Shown here: piece by piece, positions 53,331 to 63,777 of the stretch
Layout of the letters: the number at the start of each line of letters is the position of its first letter
How positions within the stretch are numbered: the first letter of the stretch is position 1
Assembly: GCA_943704415.1 (NCBI GenBank)
Contig: CALSCO010000090.1
Span: 19,641-83,640 of the forward strand
Source of the DNA: Parvularia atlantis
Taxonomy: Eukaryota > Opisthokonta > Rotosphaerida
DNA: 64,000 bases
Reading direction: 5' to 3'
Notes under the pieces: model-generated
What the model saw: the letters and a program-made list of their open reading frames with translations, nothing else
Told to the model about the DNA's origin: nothing
Database searches by the model: none
Position numbers and translations under genes: made by a program

Positions 53331-56300
53331 ATGGCCGCGGCGTCGGACGAGGCGCCGGCGCAATACGCGCCGCTCTCGATCGGCCTCCCGACGCTGGTCG
53401 ACGACCGGCGCCGCGTCTGGTACTTTTACGACGGTGCGCGCGGGCAGCTGCCGTGCGCCTCACGTGCGCTGAGCGCGGGGCGCGCAGCCGACCTCGCCAA
53501 CTTCTCGTACGGCCGCGGGCACCCGACGCAGCCGCACCGTCTGCGCGTGCTGCACGCCGTGCTAGCCAACTACGGGCTGCTGCACCGGCTGCAGGTCATC
53601 GTACGTGACGCGCACGCGAGGTCAGGGCGGGCACGTGGGCGCTGAGCACGGCCGCGCGCGCGCGCGAGACGCAGAAGCCGCCGCGCGCCTCGTTCGACGA
53701 CCTGACCAAGTTCCACACGGACGCGTACATCGACTATCTGCGCGCGCTCACGGTCAACGCGGGCGAGGACGTGTACGACGAGGGCCCGCGCTGTGTGTGC
53801 CGCGCAGTTGGTGTGCCGATGTGAACCCCTCACGCCGCGCGCGCGCGCTACACAGGGAACATTGACGACGACCGCGACTGTCCCTTCATGGACGGCGCCT
53901 TCGAGTACGCGCAGATCTACGCCGGTGGCTCGATTAGTGCGCCGCGCCCTGCACACGCACGCACGCGTGCACGCAGCGCACGGACGGCTCATCACGCCCG
54001 CGCCAGCCGCCGCCCGTGCGCTCACGACCCTCTCGACCGATCTCGCCATCCACTGGGGCGGCGGGCTCACGCACAGCAGCCGCGACCAGGCCGGCGGGTT
54101 CAGCTACGTCAACGACGCCGTGTTGGCCGTGCTCGAGCTGCTGACGTGCGCCGCGCCGCCTGCCCGGCTGCCCGCCCGCACTCGCTGTGACCCGTCCGGA
54201 CGCAGGCGCTTCCAGCGCGTGCTCTATGTCGACATGGACATGTACCACTGCGACGCGGTCGAGGAGGCGTTCTACACGACCGACCGCGTCATGACCGTGT
54301 CGCTGCACAAGTACTCGGGCACGGCGTACCCGGGCACGGGCGACATCAGCGTGCGCGCCCTGACTGCGCGCACCAATCGGTCGGAAGTGACACGCGCGGG
54401 CGGCAGGACGTTGGCTACGGCAAGGGCAAGTACTGCGCGGTCAACATGCCGCTCAACGCGGGTACCGATGACGACATGTACGAGTACGCCTTCAAGCGCG
54501 TCGTCGGTGCCGCGCGCGACGCCTTTCAGCCGGACGCCGTCGTGCTCGTCGCCAGTCCGTCTATTCTCGCCAGCGAGCGCTACAACGCGTTCAACCTGAC
54601 GCTCAAGGGTGTGAGCACGCGGGGACGCGCAGGCCGCTTATCACTCACTCACACGGGCGCACGGGCGCTCACAGGTCACGGCCACTGCGTCAAGTTTGTG
54701 ACGGGCTTCGGCTTGCCCACGCTCGTGCTCGGCGGAGGGCCGACCGTGGCAACCAACGCCGTGCGGCTGTGGACATACCTGACGGCCAAGCTGCTGCGCG
54801 TGCCGATCGCGAACGGTGTCCTGGGCGCTGTGGCTGCGCGCCCCGCCGCTCATGCGTGCGCTGCAGATATCCCATTCAACGAGTACTATGACTACTTTGC
54901 GCCGCGGTACAAGCTGGCCGTGGATGCGCGCCTGATGACCAACATGAACACCAAGACGGCCATCGACGCGTACATGTGCGCGCTGCCTCCCGCCAGAGCG
55001 CGCGCTCTGCTGACGCGCGCACCAGCGCCAAGATCCTCGAGAACCTTGCGCAGGTTAAGCCGCCCTCGGCCACCAAGCCGCTGCCGGCCGAGCTGACAGG
55101 TGCGCGAGCCGCCCCCCCAGCGGCTACGTACGTGCACGTGGTAGCTGAGCGAATGAGCGCGCGCGCGCAGCCGAGCAGCGCAAGCACGACATCCTCGGAC
55201 TGATGTCGGTCAACGTCGTTGCGGCGTTTATTGCGCCGGCGCGGCCGCGCCCGGCGTCGGGCGAGCTGCTCGGGCGCAAGTTCTCGTCGTCGTCCGCGGC
55301 CTTTGGGCGGCACAGCCCAGCCATCGCCGACGTCGCTGCCCCGTCCGCAGTATCGGACGTGGACGCGCAGGCGCTGGCGTCGGCTGCGGGCGCTGCGGCC
55401 TCGCCGCCCAAGCCAGACGCTCAGCAGCAGCGCGACAACGCGGTGCACGCGATGGCAGAGCCGGCGCTGGCGCTGCTCGCGGCCAGTGTGGCGTCGTCGC
55501 CCAAGGCGGCCGAGGTCGACGCGGCGATGCAGGCCGACGCCCTGAGCCTGCTCGACACGGCGCAGCAGCTGCAGAAGGAGGCCGAGTCGGATGCGAGCGC
55601 GATCGAGAGCCTGCAGCACCTGCGCGACACGCAGACGGACGCGCAGGGCCAGGTGCGCAAGCGCAAGTTTGGCGGCGCTGCGGACGAGGAGGACGACGAG
55701 GAGAGTGTGAGCGAGGAGGAGCGCGAGGACGAGGACGAGGAGGAAGAGGAGGAGGAGGACGAGGAGGAAGAGGAGGACGAAGACGAGGGCGAGGAAGAGG
55801 ACGAGGGCGACGTGGAGGGCGACGAGACGGGTGGCGCCGTGACCGCGGACGTGGCCGGCGGGGTGCAGGCAACGCGCAAGCGCGCGCGCGCGGACGACCG
55901 CGTGCGCTTCACACACGTCGACGCGGCCGGTGAGGGTGTGCGCGTGGACGCGGGCGAGCAGGACATTGAGGCCGACGGGCAGGGTCTGGACGAGGACGAG
56001 GGCGGTGAGGGCGACGAGTACGCGGACGACGATGACATCGAAGAGGGCGCTGCGGCGGGCGATCGGAGCGCTACCGCGCGCCGGCGGCCATCGTCGTCGC
56101 AGCGTCCGAGCCTTATGTCGTGGATGGTTGACTCGCAGCCGGACGAGCACAAGAACGGTGACGTGGACGACGACGACGACGACGCCGACGAGGATGAAGA
56201 GGAGGACGAGGAGCGGGAGGTGCGCGCATGGTCGCATGTGCGACGCGGCACGTCTTGACGGGGTCGGTCGCACGCTGCCAGTCGGCGGGCAGCCGTCTCG

Positions 56301-56410
56301 CGCGTCGGCCAAGTCTGCTCCCGTCGTACAACGCGAGCGTGGCCGCCGCGAGGCCGCTGGCCGACGACGAGGAGGAGGACGACGACGAGGGGAGTGACAT
56401 GGAGAGCTGA
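53331..56410 (+). CDS. Class I histone deacetylase homologue, catalytic residues lost
   Basis: The fold is clearly Rpd3/HDAC1: [20 protein letters not shown] (53502), [16 protein letters not shown] (53703), [67 protein letters not shown] and [14 protein letters not shown]. Yet the active site is broken. The catalytic HisHis pair reads THS in [10 protein letters not shown] (54060). The zinc-binding DIDIHHGD reads DMDMYHCD (54235), losing a His ligand. The CGSDSL ligand loop reads ASPSIL (54555). The catalytic Tyr loop GGGGYTIRN reads GGGPTVATN (54730). All four lie inside exons, not at junctions. A long acidic tail (55680-56410, GSDMES end) follows the domain. It probably works as a scaffold or pseudoenzyme. 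Confidence 0.9.
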
Positions 56411-56458
56411 GCGCAAACATGTGCTGCCGTGCGTGCGTGCGTGCTTGCTTGTACAGAG

Positions 56459-59223
56459 TCACTGCGGCCGCCGGAGCGAATACAGGCCGCTGCTGACGGC
56501 CAGCCGGTCGTCGCGCACGAGCCGGCCGAGGTACGCCTGGAGCTGGTCAGGCGTCCACTCGTACCGGTTGGGCGCCTGCAGGGGCGGGCGTGACTGAGCT
56601 AGCGCGCGAACAGGCGACCGCGCCGCGCACCTGCACAAACATCGTCAGCATGCTGTGGATTCGGTCGCACGGCAGGGCGCCGAGGTTGTTGAGCATGTTG
56701 TAGATCACGAGCCAGTACAGGTTCTCGGCTTCGTCCGCGCCGCCGCCGCCCGCACCGCCGCTGCCATCCGCGCTCGTCCCGGACGTGTCCATCGCGTCGT
56801 CCTCCTGCAGTGCGACGCCTGGCGCGCGTGCCTCGTCGTCAGGGGTGAGCAAAGCGGGTGGCCTCTGCGACACACGTCGGACGGACGCGTCGTGCGGGCG
56901 CTCCTCCACCACTGCGTACGTCCCCGGCGGCTCCTCGCACAGCACGCCCTGGCCGATCCAGAACGCGAGGCGCTTTTGCAGCGCGGTCGGGTTCATGCCG
57001 AGCTCGTTGGCCAGCTCGTTGAGCGTCGCCTGGGCTGCACGCCGCACGGTTCAGCACACCGCGCACCGTGCACCGCACGCGGCGGCACGCACAGCGCGAC
57101 TCATGAAAGGCGCCGATGACCGCGGCCTGCACGGGTGGGACGGTGATGTCGAGCGTGCGGTCGCGGAACGTGAGCGAGAGCTGCACCGAGCCCAGCCCGT
57201 TCATCCACTCGAGCTTGCGCGCCGGCTTGAGTGCGGTGAACTGCTTCTCGTAGCGGTCGGCGACCCTGCGCGCGCGCCACCCTTGAGTGCTCGGCGCACG
57301 GGCACGCTCAAGCAAGGCACGTACTCGCGCAGCACGGGCGAGTAGGTGACCTCGTCGCGCCGCAGCGCCGGCCAAAATAGGCGCGACAGGATGTGCGCGT
57401 GCAGCGGCACGTTGGCCTCCTGTTCACACGCCGTGAGTGCAGTCAACCCAGCCGCGTGCACCACCGCCCACGCACCGCCTGGTGGATATGGTTGTCGACG
57501 CGCTTCGAGTCGGCGATGTCCTTGATCATGACCTCGCACGTGTGCAGGGCGCTGTCGCCGAAGCGCAGCTTGAGCAGTTCGAGGCTGCGCACCTGCGCCG
57601 GCCACCAGCACGGGGTCAGACGCGCTCACGGCGTGCCTGCACGCGGCGCACCTCGCGATCCGTGTCGTAGTCGGTCAGCACGACGAGGCGGTCGGCCAGC
57701 AGAGACTGGTACACACGCACGAAGACGTCCTTGCTGCCGTAGATGCTCACGAGCTTGGAGATGACGTCGGCAGAGCGGCGGCTGGCCGATGTCTTGGCTG
57801 CGACCGCGCGTTTCAGCGACGCTCGACACACGCATGCACGCGCACGCACTGAGGTCGGCGTCGACCGGGTCAGGCAGCCAGTTGTCGTCCTCGTAGTCAC
57901 TCAGGTCGTGCGCGCCGTCGTCGATAAAGTCCGAGGGCGCGTCCGCAGACTGCTGCAGCTCCTTGGACAGGCCGTCGTCGCTCGTGAGCGAGGTGATGAT
58001 GCAGCGGATCGCGTCGTCGCGCTTGCTGCAGCCGGGCGCGTCAACCTCATGGCACCCAGCGACGCACACGCGACGGTACCGCAGGTACTGGCGCACGGGC
58101 TCGCCGACCTGCTCGAGGCAGATGCCGGACGGGTCCAGCTCCTGCAGCGTCTTGATCGTGTTGATGTACTGCAGCAGGATGTCGTTCGTGCTCGCGCCCG
58201 GATGCAGCAGGCGCCGCTGGAAGCTGTGCACGCGCCGTCATGCACGCACGCGGCATGCACGGCGACGCACGTGGCCTTGAGCGACGCGATCAGGTATGCC
58301 TGCTGCTCGGCCGTTGTGAGCGTCGCCTGCGCGATCCCTCCGTCAGCCGCCAGCGCCGCATGCCGCTGTCGGGCGCACCTTGAGGTCGTTGATCGCGGCC
58401 TTGCTCGACTCGTAGTCGACGATGATCTCAAACAGTTGGTGGATCCTGCACGCACGCGCGCACAGCGTCAGGGCGGCGAGCGCACGCGTGATGAGGGGGC
58501 CGGACGTGCCGCTGCCGTGCGACCGTCTCGCGGAGCTGGTCCGCCAGCCGCGCCTCGACACGCGGCCCCTCGTCTGCGCGGCCGCCGTGAGCGCACGAAC
58601 GTCACAGACGCATACCCGCACACACCTGCCGTGAACAGCCTCAGCTGCACCAGCCACGGCACAATCGCCCCGCGCAGCCATCGCTGCGACGCGTCCAGCG
58701 CCGACGCCTCCAGGCTCGCCTCGCACAGCGCGCGCACTTTGCCCTCGATCAACGCGCGCACGGTCGCGTCAAACGTCCTGCCGTGCGTGCACGCCGTCAG
58801 TCGCCCGCACGCGCGCACAGGCCGGCCGGCGCACTCGTCCACGATCGGCGCGGCGTGCAGCGCGCGCAGCAGGCCCAGCACGCGCGCGACGGCGTCCACG
58901 TCGATGCTGTCACCTTCACCGCTGTCGACTTCGTCGTCGCCTTTGTCGTCGTTGTCCGGTGCGACCGCGCGCAGGCTCCGCGTGAGCAGCTCGCGCACGA
59001 CGTCGCCCAGCGCCGCCGGCCGGTGCAGCACAAGCAGCGCCTGCACGGCGCGCGCCTGCGGGTCCCGCACGTCGGCCGGCGGCAGCTGCGCCACGGCCCC
59101 GCGCAGCGCCGCCTCGAGCGTCGCCAGCCCCGCCGGCCCGGCCTCGCGCGCCCGCTCGACGTGCGCGCGCCACCGCGGCAGCAGCTCGGCGCGCACTGCG
59201 CTCACGCTCACGGTCGCCGCCAT
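56459..59223 (-). CDS. APC2: Anaphase-promoting complex subunit 2 (cullin-like)
   Basis: Apc2 is the cullin scaffold that binds Apc11 in the APC/C ubiquitin ligase. Start ATG 59223 (MAATVSVSAVRAELLPRWRA). The N-terminal repeats include RALCEASLEASALDASQRWL and YINTIKTLQELDPSGICLEQ with VGEPVRQYLRYR (58130-58075). The cullin domain has KRDDAIRCIITSLTSDDGLS, DVISKLVSIYGSKDVFVRVY, QSLLADRLVVLTDYDTDREV and SLELLKLRFGDSALHTCEVM. Then LHAHILSRLFWPALR, LEWMNGLGSVQLSLTF and TVPPVQAAVIGAF. The C-terminal winged-helix part includes ELGMNPTALQKRLAFWIGQG and WTPDQLQAYLGRLVRDDRLA, ending LYSLRRPQ. The order and the SLLADRLV motif identify Apc2. About fourteen short introns. Its promoter must sit in the 67 bp before the SbcCD-like stop or inside that gene's 3' end. 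Confidence 0.93.
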
Positions 59224-59290
59224 TGCTCTGTCGCAGACCTCGAATTTCGCAATTTGGCGGCTCCCGGCCACAGACAGATCACTAGGCCTA

Positions 59291-62200
59291 CTATTCGCGC
59301 TCTTTCCGCTTCCCAGGAGACGTGACGCTGTCGTTCGTGTGCGAGGAGCTTACTTCGAAAGCTTGCTCTGGTAGCAACAGCTGCCGCGAAGTTGAAGGTG
59401 ATGATGAACCAGCGGCCGCCTGCCAGTGTGTCGGAACGATTACCGCGGCGGTCCTCGCACTAACTGGCACACTCCTGGTCGCCTGTGCTCTAGGCCGCGG
59501 TGTATATGTCCTGCGAGGCTGTGTAGGAGGAGCGGGAGCAGGTGACGCACGCGGCGCCACTTGGCGCTCTGGGTCTGGCACGCCGAACAGCAGCTGAGCG
59601 TTTGCGCCGTCAATGGTGATGGTTGCCTGATACGGCAATTCGATCTCGTCTCGCACGGCATCCAGATGAGAGACAACAACGATGCTCCTGTAGAGACCAG
59701 TTCGGAGCAGCTGGTGGAGCACGTCACCCGTGCGCAGCAGATTTGCGCGATCGCAGGCCGTGAAACCCTCGTCAATAAAAAGGTGGCTTAGCCGCGTGCC
59801 CGTACGACCTAGAGCAGCCAGTGCGCGCCTCATCGCAAGCCCGACAATAAACTGCTGGTAGCCGCTGGCAGAGTAGAACGGCGTCTGAACGTCCTTGTAG
59901 ACGACATGTGTGTGGAAGTATGTTTCACGGTACTCCATCTCCATGCGTAGACTTGGGTCGACCGTCGACAAAAAGTCGTTGACTTGCTGCTTAAGCAAAG
60001 GGATGACAGCCCGCTGATACACCCACGACAGGAACGAGTCGTCGCTGGTTTTCGCCTCCTTGGCAGCTCCACGGTGCTTTTGCATGGTTTTGACACCAAA
60101 AAGCTGATAGAGCGCTCTGCAGTCGTCGCGCGCTTGCGTCCACTTTTTGTAGATATCAGCGCACGCTAAAAGTTCTTTCTCCTGCATTCGCTTGATCCTT
60201 GCAGAGTCGTTGTTCCACGCATGGACTTGCTGCTGTAGTTGCGACAGCTCTTCTTGCAGCCGCGCCTGGCTGAACCGCTGCGAGTGCAATTCCAGAGCTG
60301 CGCGCGTTTTGCGCAGAGCCGACGAGCAACTTATGAGCACCACGATGCTCTTCTTGCGAGCAGACAAGCTTCGTGCTTTCAGAACCTTGCTGATAGTCTC
60401 GGATTCCTTTGTGTGCGCTTCCGTAGACAAAGCAAGACTGGTTTCCACGCCACCAGTAGGCTCTTCTGCCGCGCGCTGTACAGCCCACTGCAGCAGTTCC
60501 AGCTGACCCTCAAGTTTTAAAAGAGCATGTAGATCCGAGTCGTCGCCGGTGCTAAATGGCGGCTCGTGCTTGACGTCAAGCCTGAGGTGTGCCGACGCAG
60601 TGCCACTTGTTGCATTCATGCCCGCGTACGGCTTCCACTGTGCACCTTCTTCCAAAACCAGAAGCTCGTCAGACTCATGTACTTGTGCGCTGTGCCAGTG
60701 CTGTGCCGGGTCATTCCTTCTGGCACGCTCAGCCGCCACACGACGCTGTCGCACGCTCTCGAGGCGATCAGCAACATCAGTCACTGCATTTAGCTGGTTA
60801 ACTTGCAGATCCGCGCAGCGTTCGTTGATGAACGACAGCAATGACAGAGGGTCTGGAGCACTAGAATGCACTGGGGCGGCCGCTCGGGCGATGACACTCA
60901 AGGCCTCGGCTTCACGCTCTTCCCTTAGTTTTTCTTGCATTCTGGCCTGCAGCTGCGCGTCTGACTCGTCAGGAAACATGCTGGCAAAGTCCGCTAAGTT
61001 CTGCAGTTCCACTTCAGCACGTGATTGCGCCATGATCAGTTCTTTAAGGCCGTCTGACTCTGCGAAAATTCCCTGCATGTCAAGGAGACATTTCGCCTTA
61101 GCTTCTTCAGCTCGTCGCAAACTGTCATTTAGAAGATGGACGGAATATTGCGGCTGTGCGAACTCGTGTGCTGCATTCTCCAGTCGTGCAATGGACATGT
61201 TCTGCTCCATAAGCTGTCGTTGAGTCTGCAACAGCTTTCCCTGCAGTTCCGCACGGCGCTCTTCGTCGCGATCGGCCTCGTTCACGGTCGATGGCAGCAC
61301 GCGCTGCGTGTCCATGTCCGTTCCAGCGCTTGCAACACTTTCATCTTGGAATGCAGTAATGATATCCCTCGCAGTGTCGGCGCTGGAAGGCAACCGAATG
61401 TCGGGAAACGCCCGCTGATAAGCACCTAGTTTGTCATCCATGACTTTTTTGGCCTCATTGCACAGGCGCTCGTACGCGTTGTTGGCGGCATGCAAGAGCT
61501 CGCTGTAAGCCGTGAGCTTGCGCAGATCAACAGCCTCGTCAATCAGTTCAATTTGCTCCTTGATGTCCGCGGAGAAGAAGTTGTCGCGGTCGACTTGGGC
61601 CATCATGGTGGTTCGCAGCATGCCTTTAATGGATCCGATGTGCTCAGTGACCCACTTTTTCACGGCCGCTCCGCTTGACACTCGTTCGACGTCATTGCCA
61701 CCACGCAGCAGCCACAACTCGGCGTCAGTGGTGACAGACTGAGCTTGCGACTGGCCGCCCGTACGCATGAACTTGCGGGACAGTTCGTAGTGCCGGCTGT
61801 CGATAGCAAAAGTGATGGTCGTCCATGCAAAACGTCCCTGCGGGCATCTATTGTTGACATAGTCAGCTGCTCCCTGTGCTGCGCCCTTCGACCCGGACGT
61901 CCGATTTGATCCAGTTTCACCAAATAGAGCTAGACATATAGCATCTAAAAAGGAAGACTTCCCGGAAGCGTTGGGACCGTTCACAATGCCGACCTGATTC
62001 TCCAACGTGGTGAAGTCAAAGTGATTCTGATCTCCGTAGCCAAAGAGCCAGGCCCATGCCAACTTAGTCAGCTGCACCGCATGCCTCCGCGAACTGTCTT
62101 GCAACGTCGCTTGCAATTCGGCAGCGGCCTTGCTTACGGCTCCAGCGCTCTGATTATTCTTCACACCAGTGAGGACTTGTGACAGCTCCGGAACGCGCGA

Positions 62201-63547
62201 CGCGTCCATATTATTAGGCAGCAGCGAGTGCGTGCTGACATCGGCGTCTGGATCCAGGTGCAGCCACATGCGCTCTTGTACACGACGTGCCAGATCTGCG
62301 TCCTTCTCGCGGATGTAATCTAGCCACTTCTCCGGGTTTCGAAACTTCGCCAAGTCATCAACAGATGTCTCCACGTCGCTTTGCAGTGCACTCTGTGCAG
62401 CCTGCATGGACGGAAGCAGATGCGCTGCTGAGGGCCCTTTGCGATTCTTGAGCCTGGACGCTGCGGCCCCCGTGCGCCTCTCCAACTCTTTCAGCACATA
62501 CGCTTCAGCCTCAGCCGTACCGGCAAACTCCACTTGCGGATGCTCAGGGAATGGACAGCGTTCATCCTTAAAGGTAGCAATAGCTTCATCCAGCGTCAAC
62601 CGTGACTGAGCATCAGAGACGTTGTGCACCAAGACGTCGTCGCCGTCCAGCGACAATCGGACGCGTGCGTGCTTGTTCGGCACATGGTATGCCTCCGCGG
62701 TCTTGGCAGCAACGTCCCACAGCAAAAACCCATGCCCAAGAATGGGCTCACCGTAGCTCTGCTGCACCAGCGAGCCTGGATAGCCCCAGTTACCCTGAAT
62801 TTGCTGACAGTGATTATCTCCCAATAGGACGATATCGTAGCCTTGGAAACTCTCCAGGGCGTACGTAGTCCTCTGCATGGCCATCGGCAGCGACCGATGG
62901 CCATGCAGGCGGCTGTGCCACACTGTACCATGGAAGAGAGCCACGGCAGCATCGACACCATCATGGCTGCGCAGTTCGTCTGCGTCCGGAAAGACAGGCT
63001 GCTGCGCCACAACCGCGCGTGTATCCATAGAGCGCAAAGTGTCTCGAATAGGCACACTAGCAAAGTGGAGGTTACCAGCTCTCATTGGCGTGCTGGATGC
63101 CAGGTAGATGCATGCATGTCCGCTTGGCGTCCAGTGCTCCAAATGAACTTCCGGAAGGTCGGGCATGTTGGGATCCTCCTGCCGGAAGTCGTGGTTGCCT
63201 GGAATGATGATCGTCGGAGCCGTGCGAGCCAGACTTTCCATGAATTTCGTCCAAAGGCGAACAGTGATGGACTCGACGCGGCTTTTGTTATGAAATATGT
63301 CACCGCAAACGGCGATGATGGCAGAACCTGATTGCACGCATGGCAGAGAAGCCAGCATGCCCTCCAGCTGATCGAAAACTTCTCGATACTCGTCGAAACG
63401 ACTTGCGGCCACATCACCAGCGCGCAGGTGTACGTCAGCAAGATGGATGATGTGGGTGAAGCGGCGATGCTGCATGTCAGCCTGAAACTGCTCGGCTGCG
63501 GCTGCGAGCGTGTCTTGGAGACCGGTCGCACCATCCATCAGCACCAT
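59291..63547 (-). CDS. Fused SbcD/Mre11-SbcC/Rad50-like nuclease-ATPase, intronless
   Basis: One open frame of 1418 codons (ATG 63547 or 63538). The N-terminal metallophosphoesterase shows IIHLADVHLR, AVCGDIFHNK, IIIPGNHDFR, ALFHGTVWHS and VLLGDNHCQQ: all metal-binding motifs of Mre11/SbcD, with GDNH where GHxH is usual. An ATPase follows: Walker A VNGPNASGKSSFLDAICLAL (about 62005-61945), long predicted coiled coils, then signature-like SASGYQQFIVGLAMRRALAA and Walker B with D-loop SHLFIDEGFTACDRANLL (59810-59755), and H-loop IVVVSHLD. No CxxC zinc hook is seen. The tail is Pro/Ser-rich, ending GKRKERE, which could be a nuclear signal. GC is lower than in neighbours and no host-type intron is present. 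In eukaryotes Mre11 and Rad50 are separate proteins, so this points to horizontal transfer. Confidence 0.9.
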   Translation of the reverse strand: MVLMDGATGLQDTLAAAAEQFQADMQHRRFTHIIHLADVHLRAGDVAASRFDEYREVFDQLEGMLASLPCVQSGSAIIAVCGDIFHNKSRVESITVRLWTKFMESLARTAPTIIIPGNHDFRQEDPNMPDLPEVHLEHWTPSGHACIYLASSTPMRAGNLHFASVPIRDTLRSMDTRAVVAQQPVFPDADELRSHDGVDAAVALFHGTVWHSRLHGHRSLPMAMQRTTYALESFQGYDIVLLGDNHCQQIQGNWGYPGSLVQQSYGEPILGHGFLLWDVAAKTAEAYHVPNKHARVRLSLDGDDVLVHNVSDAQSRLTLDEAIATFKDERCPFPEHPQVEFAGTAEAEAYVLKELERRTGAAASRLKNRKGPSAAHLLPSMQAAQSALQSDVETSVDDLAKFRNPEKWLDYIREKDADLARRVQERMWLHLDPDADVSTHSLLPNNMDASRVPELSQVLTGVKNNQSAGAVSKAAAELQATLQDSSRRHAVQLTKLAWAWLFGYGDQNHFDFTTLENQVGIVNGPNASGKSSFLDAICLALFGETGSNRTSGSKGAAQGAADYVNNRCPQGRFAWTTITFAIDSRHYELSRKFMRTGGQSQAQSVTTDAELWLLRGGNDVERVSSGAAVKKWVTEHIGSIKGMLRTTMMAQVDRDNFFSADIKEQIELIDEAVDLRKLTAYSELLHAANNAYERLCNEAKKVMDDKLGAYQRAFPDIRLPSSADTARDIITAFQDESVASAGTDMDTQRVLPSTVNEADRDEERRAELQGKLLQTQRQLMEQNMSIARLENAAHEFAQPQYSVHLLNDSLRRAEEAKAKCLLDMQGIFAESDGLKELIMAQSRAEVELQNLADFASMFPDESDAQLQARMQEKLREEREAEALSVIARAAAPVHSSAPDPLSLLSFINERCADLQVNQLNAVTDVADRLESVRQRRVAAERARRNDPAQHWHSAQVHESDELLVLEEGAQWKPYAGMNATSGTASAHLRLDVKHEPPFSTGDDSDLHALLKLEGQLELLQWAVQRAAEEPTGGVETSLALSTEAHTKESETISKVLKARSLSARKKSIVVLISCSSALRKTRAALELHSQRFSQARLQEELSQLQQQVHAWNNDSARIKRMQEKELLACADIYKKWTQARDDCRALYQLFGVKTMQKHRGAAKEAKTSDDSFLSWVYQRAVIPLLKQQVNDFLSTVDPSLRMEMEYRETYFHTHVVYKDVQTPFYSASGYQQFIVGLAMRRALAALGRTGTRLSHLFIDEGFTACDRANLLRTGDVLHQLLRTGLYRSIVVVSHLDAVRDEIELPYQATITIDGANAQLLFGVPDPERQVAPRASPAPAPPTQPRRTYTPRPRAQATRSVPVSARTAAVIVPTHWQAAAGSSSPSTSRQLLLPEQAFEVSSSHTNDSVTSPGKRKERE
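62873..62908. repeat. Perfect inverted repeat, 15-bp arms, 6-bp loop
   Basis: CTGCATGGCCATCGG at 62873-62887 and its exact complement CCGATGGCCATGCAG at 62894-62908 flank the 6-bp loop CAGCGA. The repeat lies inside the phosphoesterase half of the SbcCD-like gene and could fold into a hairpin or cruciform. Confidence 0.9.
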
Positions 63548-63613
63548 GAGGCCTCGCCTGTTGTAACACTGAGAAAGAAGAAAAAATACAGTTAGGATCG
63601 GAAACGCCCCCCG

Positions 63614-63620
63614 TTTTATA
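63614..63620 (-). promoter_or_regulatory. Candidate TATA box of the SbcCD-like gene
   Basis: TATAAAA reads on the minus strand about 67 bp upstream of ATG 63547. Just before the ATG lies TTTTTTCTTCTTTCTCAG (63589-63572), which could be an initiator/pyrimidine leader or the acceptor of a leader intron. I noticed no comparable TATA box before other genes in the window. Confidence 0.5.
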
Positions 63621-63648
63621 CTGCGGAGTGGGCGGATTCGCCTTGCTC

Positions 63649-63668
63649 TTTTCCGGTCATCCGGAAAA
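63649..63668. promoter_or_regulatory. 20-bp hyphenated palindrome upstream of the SbcCD-like gene
   Basis: TTTTCCGG (63649-63656) and CCGGAAAA (63661-63668) form perfect 8-bp arms around TCAT, 30 bp upstream of the TATA box. The form suits a dimeric DNA-binding protein. It sits between the NDR-kinase stop and the SbcCD-like start. Confidence 0.5.
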
Positions 63669-63777
63669 ATTTTCGTTGATGATGCGGCACGCCCGGAAGT
63701 TACTAGGCTTCATTTGTGCTTTGACACGCCTCATTTCTCTTCGCCGCTGCTGCCTGCCTCTTCCCGCCCGCCCCCGC

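Noticed and set aside
55421-56416. Minus-strand serine-rich frame
   Set aside because: It is the reverse complement of the Glu/Asp-rich tail of the HDAC homologue; poly-acidic codons read as serine or leucine on the other strand.
59224-59290. Possible E2F/MBF-like site (TTTGGCGG) in the short gap before APC2
   Set aside because: A single 8-bp match in a GC-rich genome is expected by chance and the core is not a perfect consensus.
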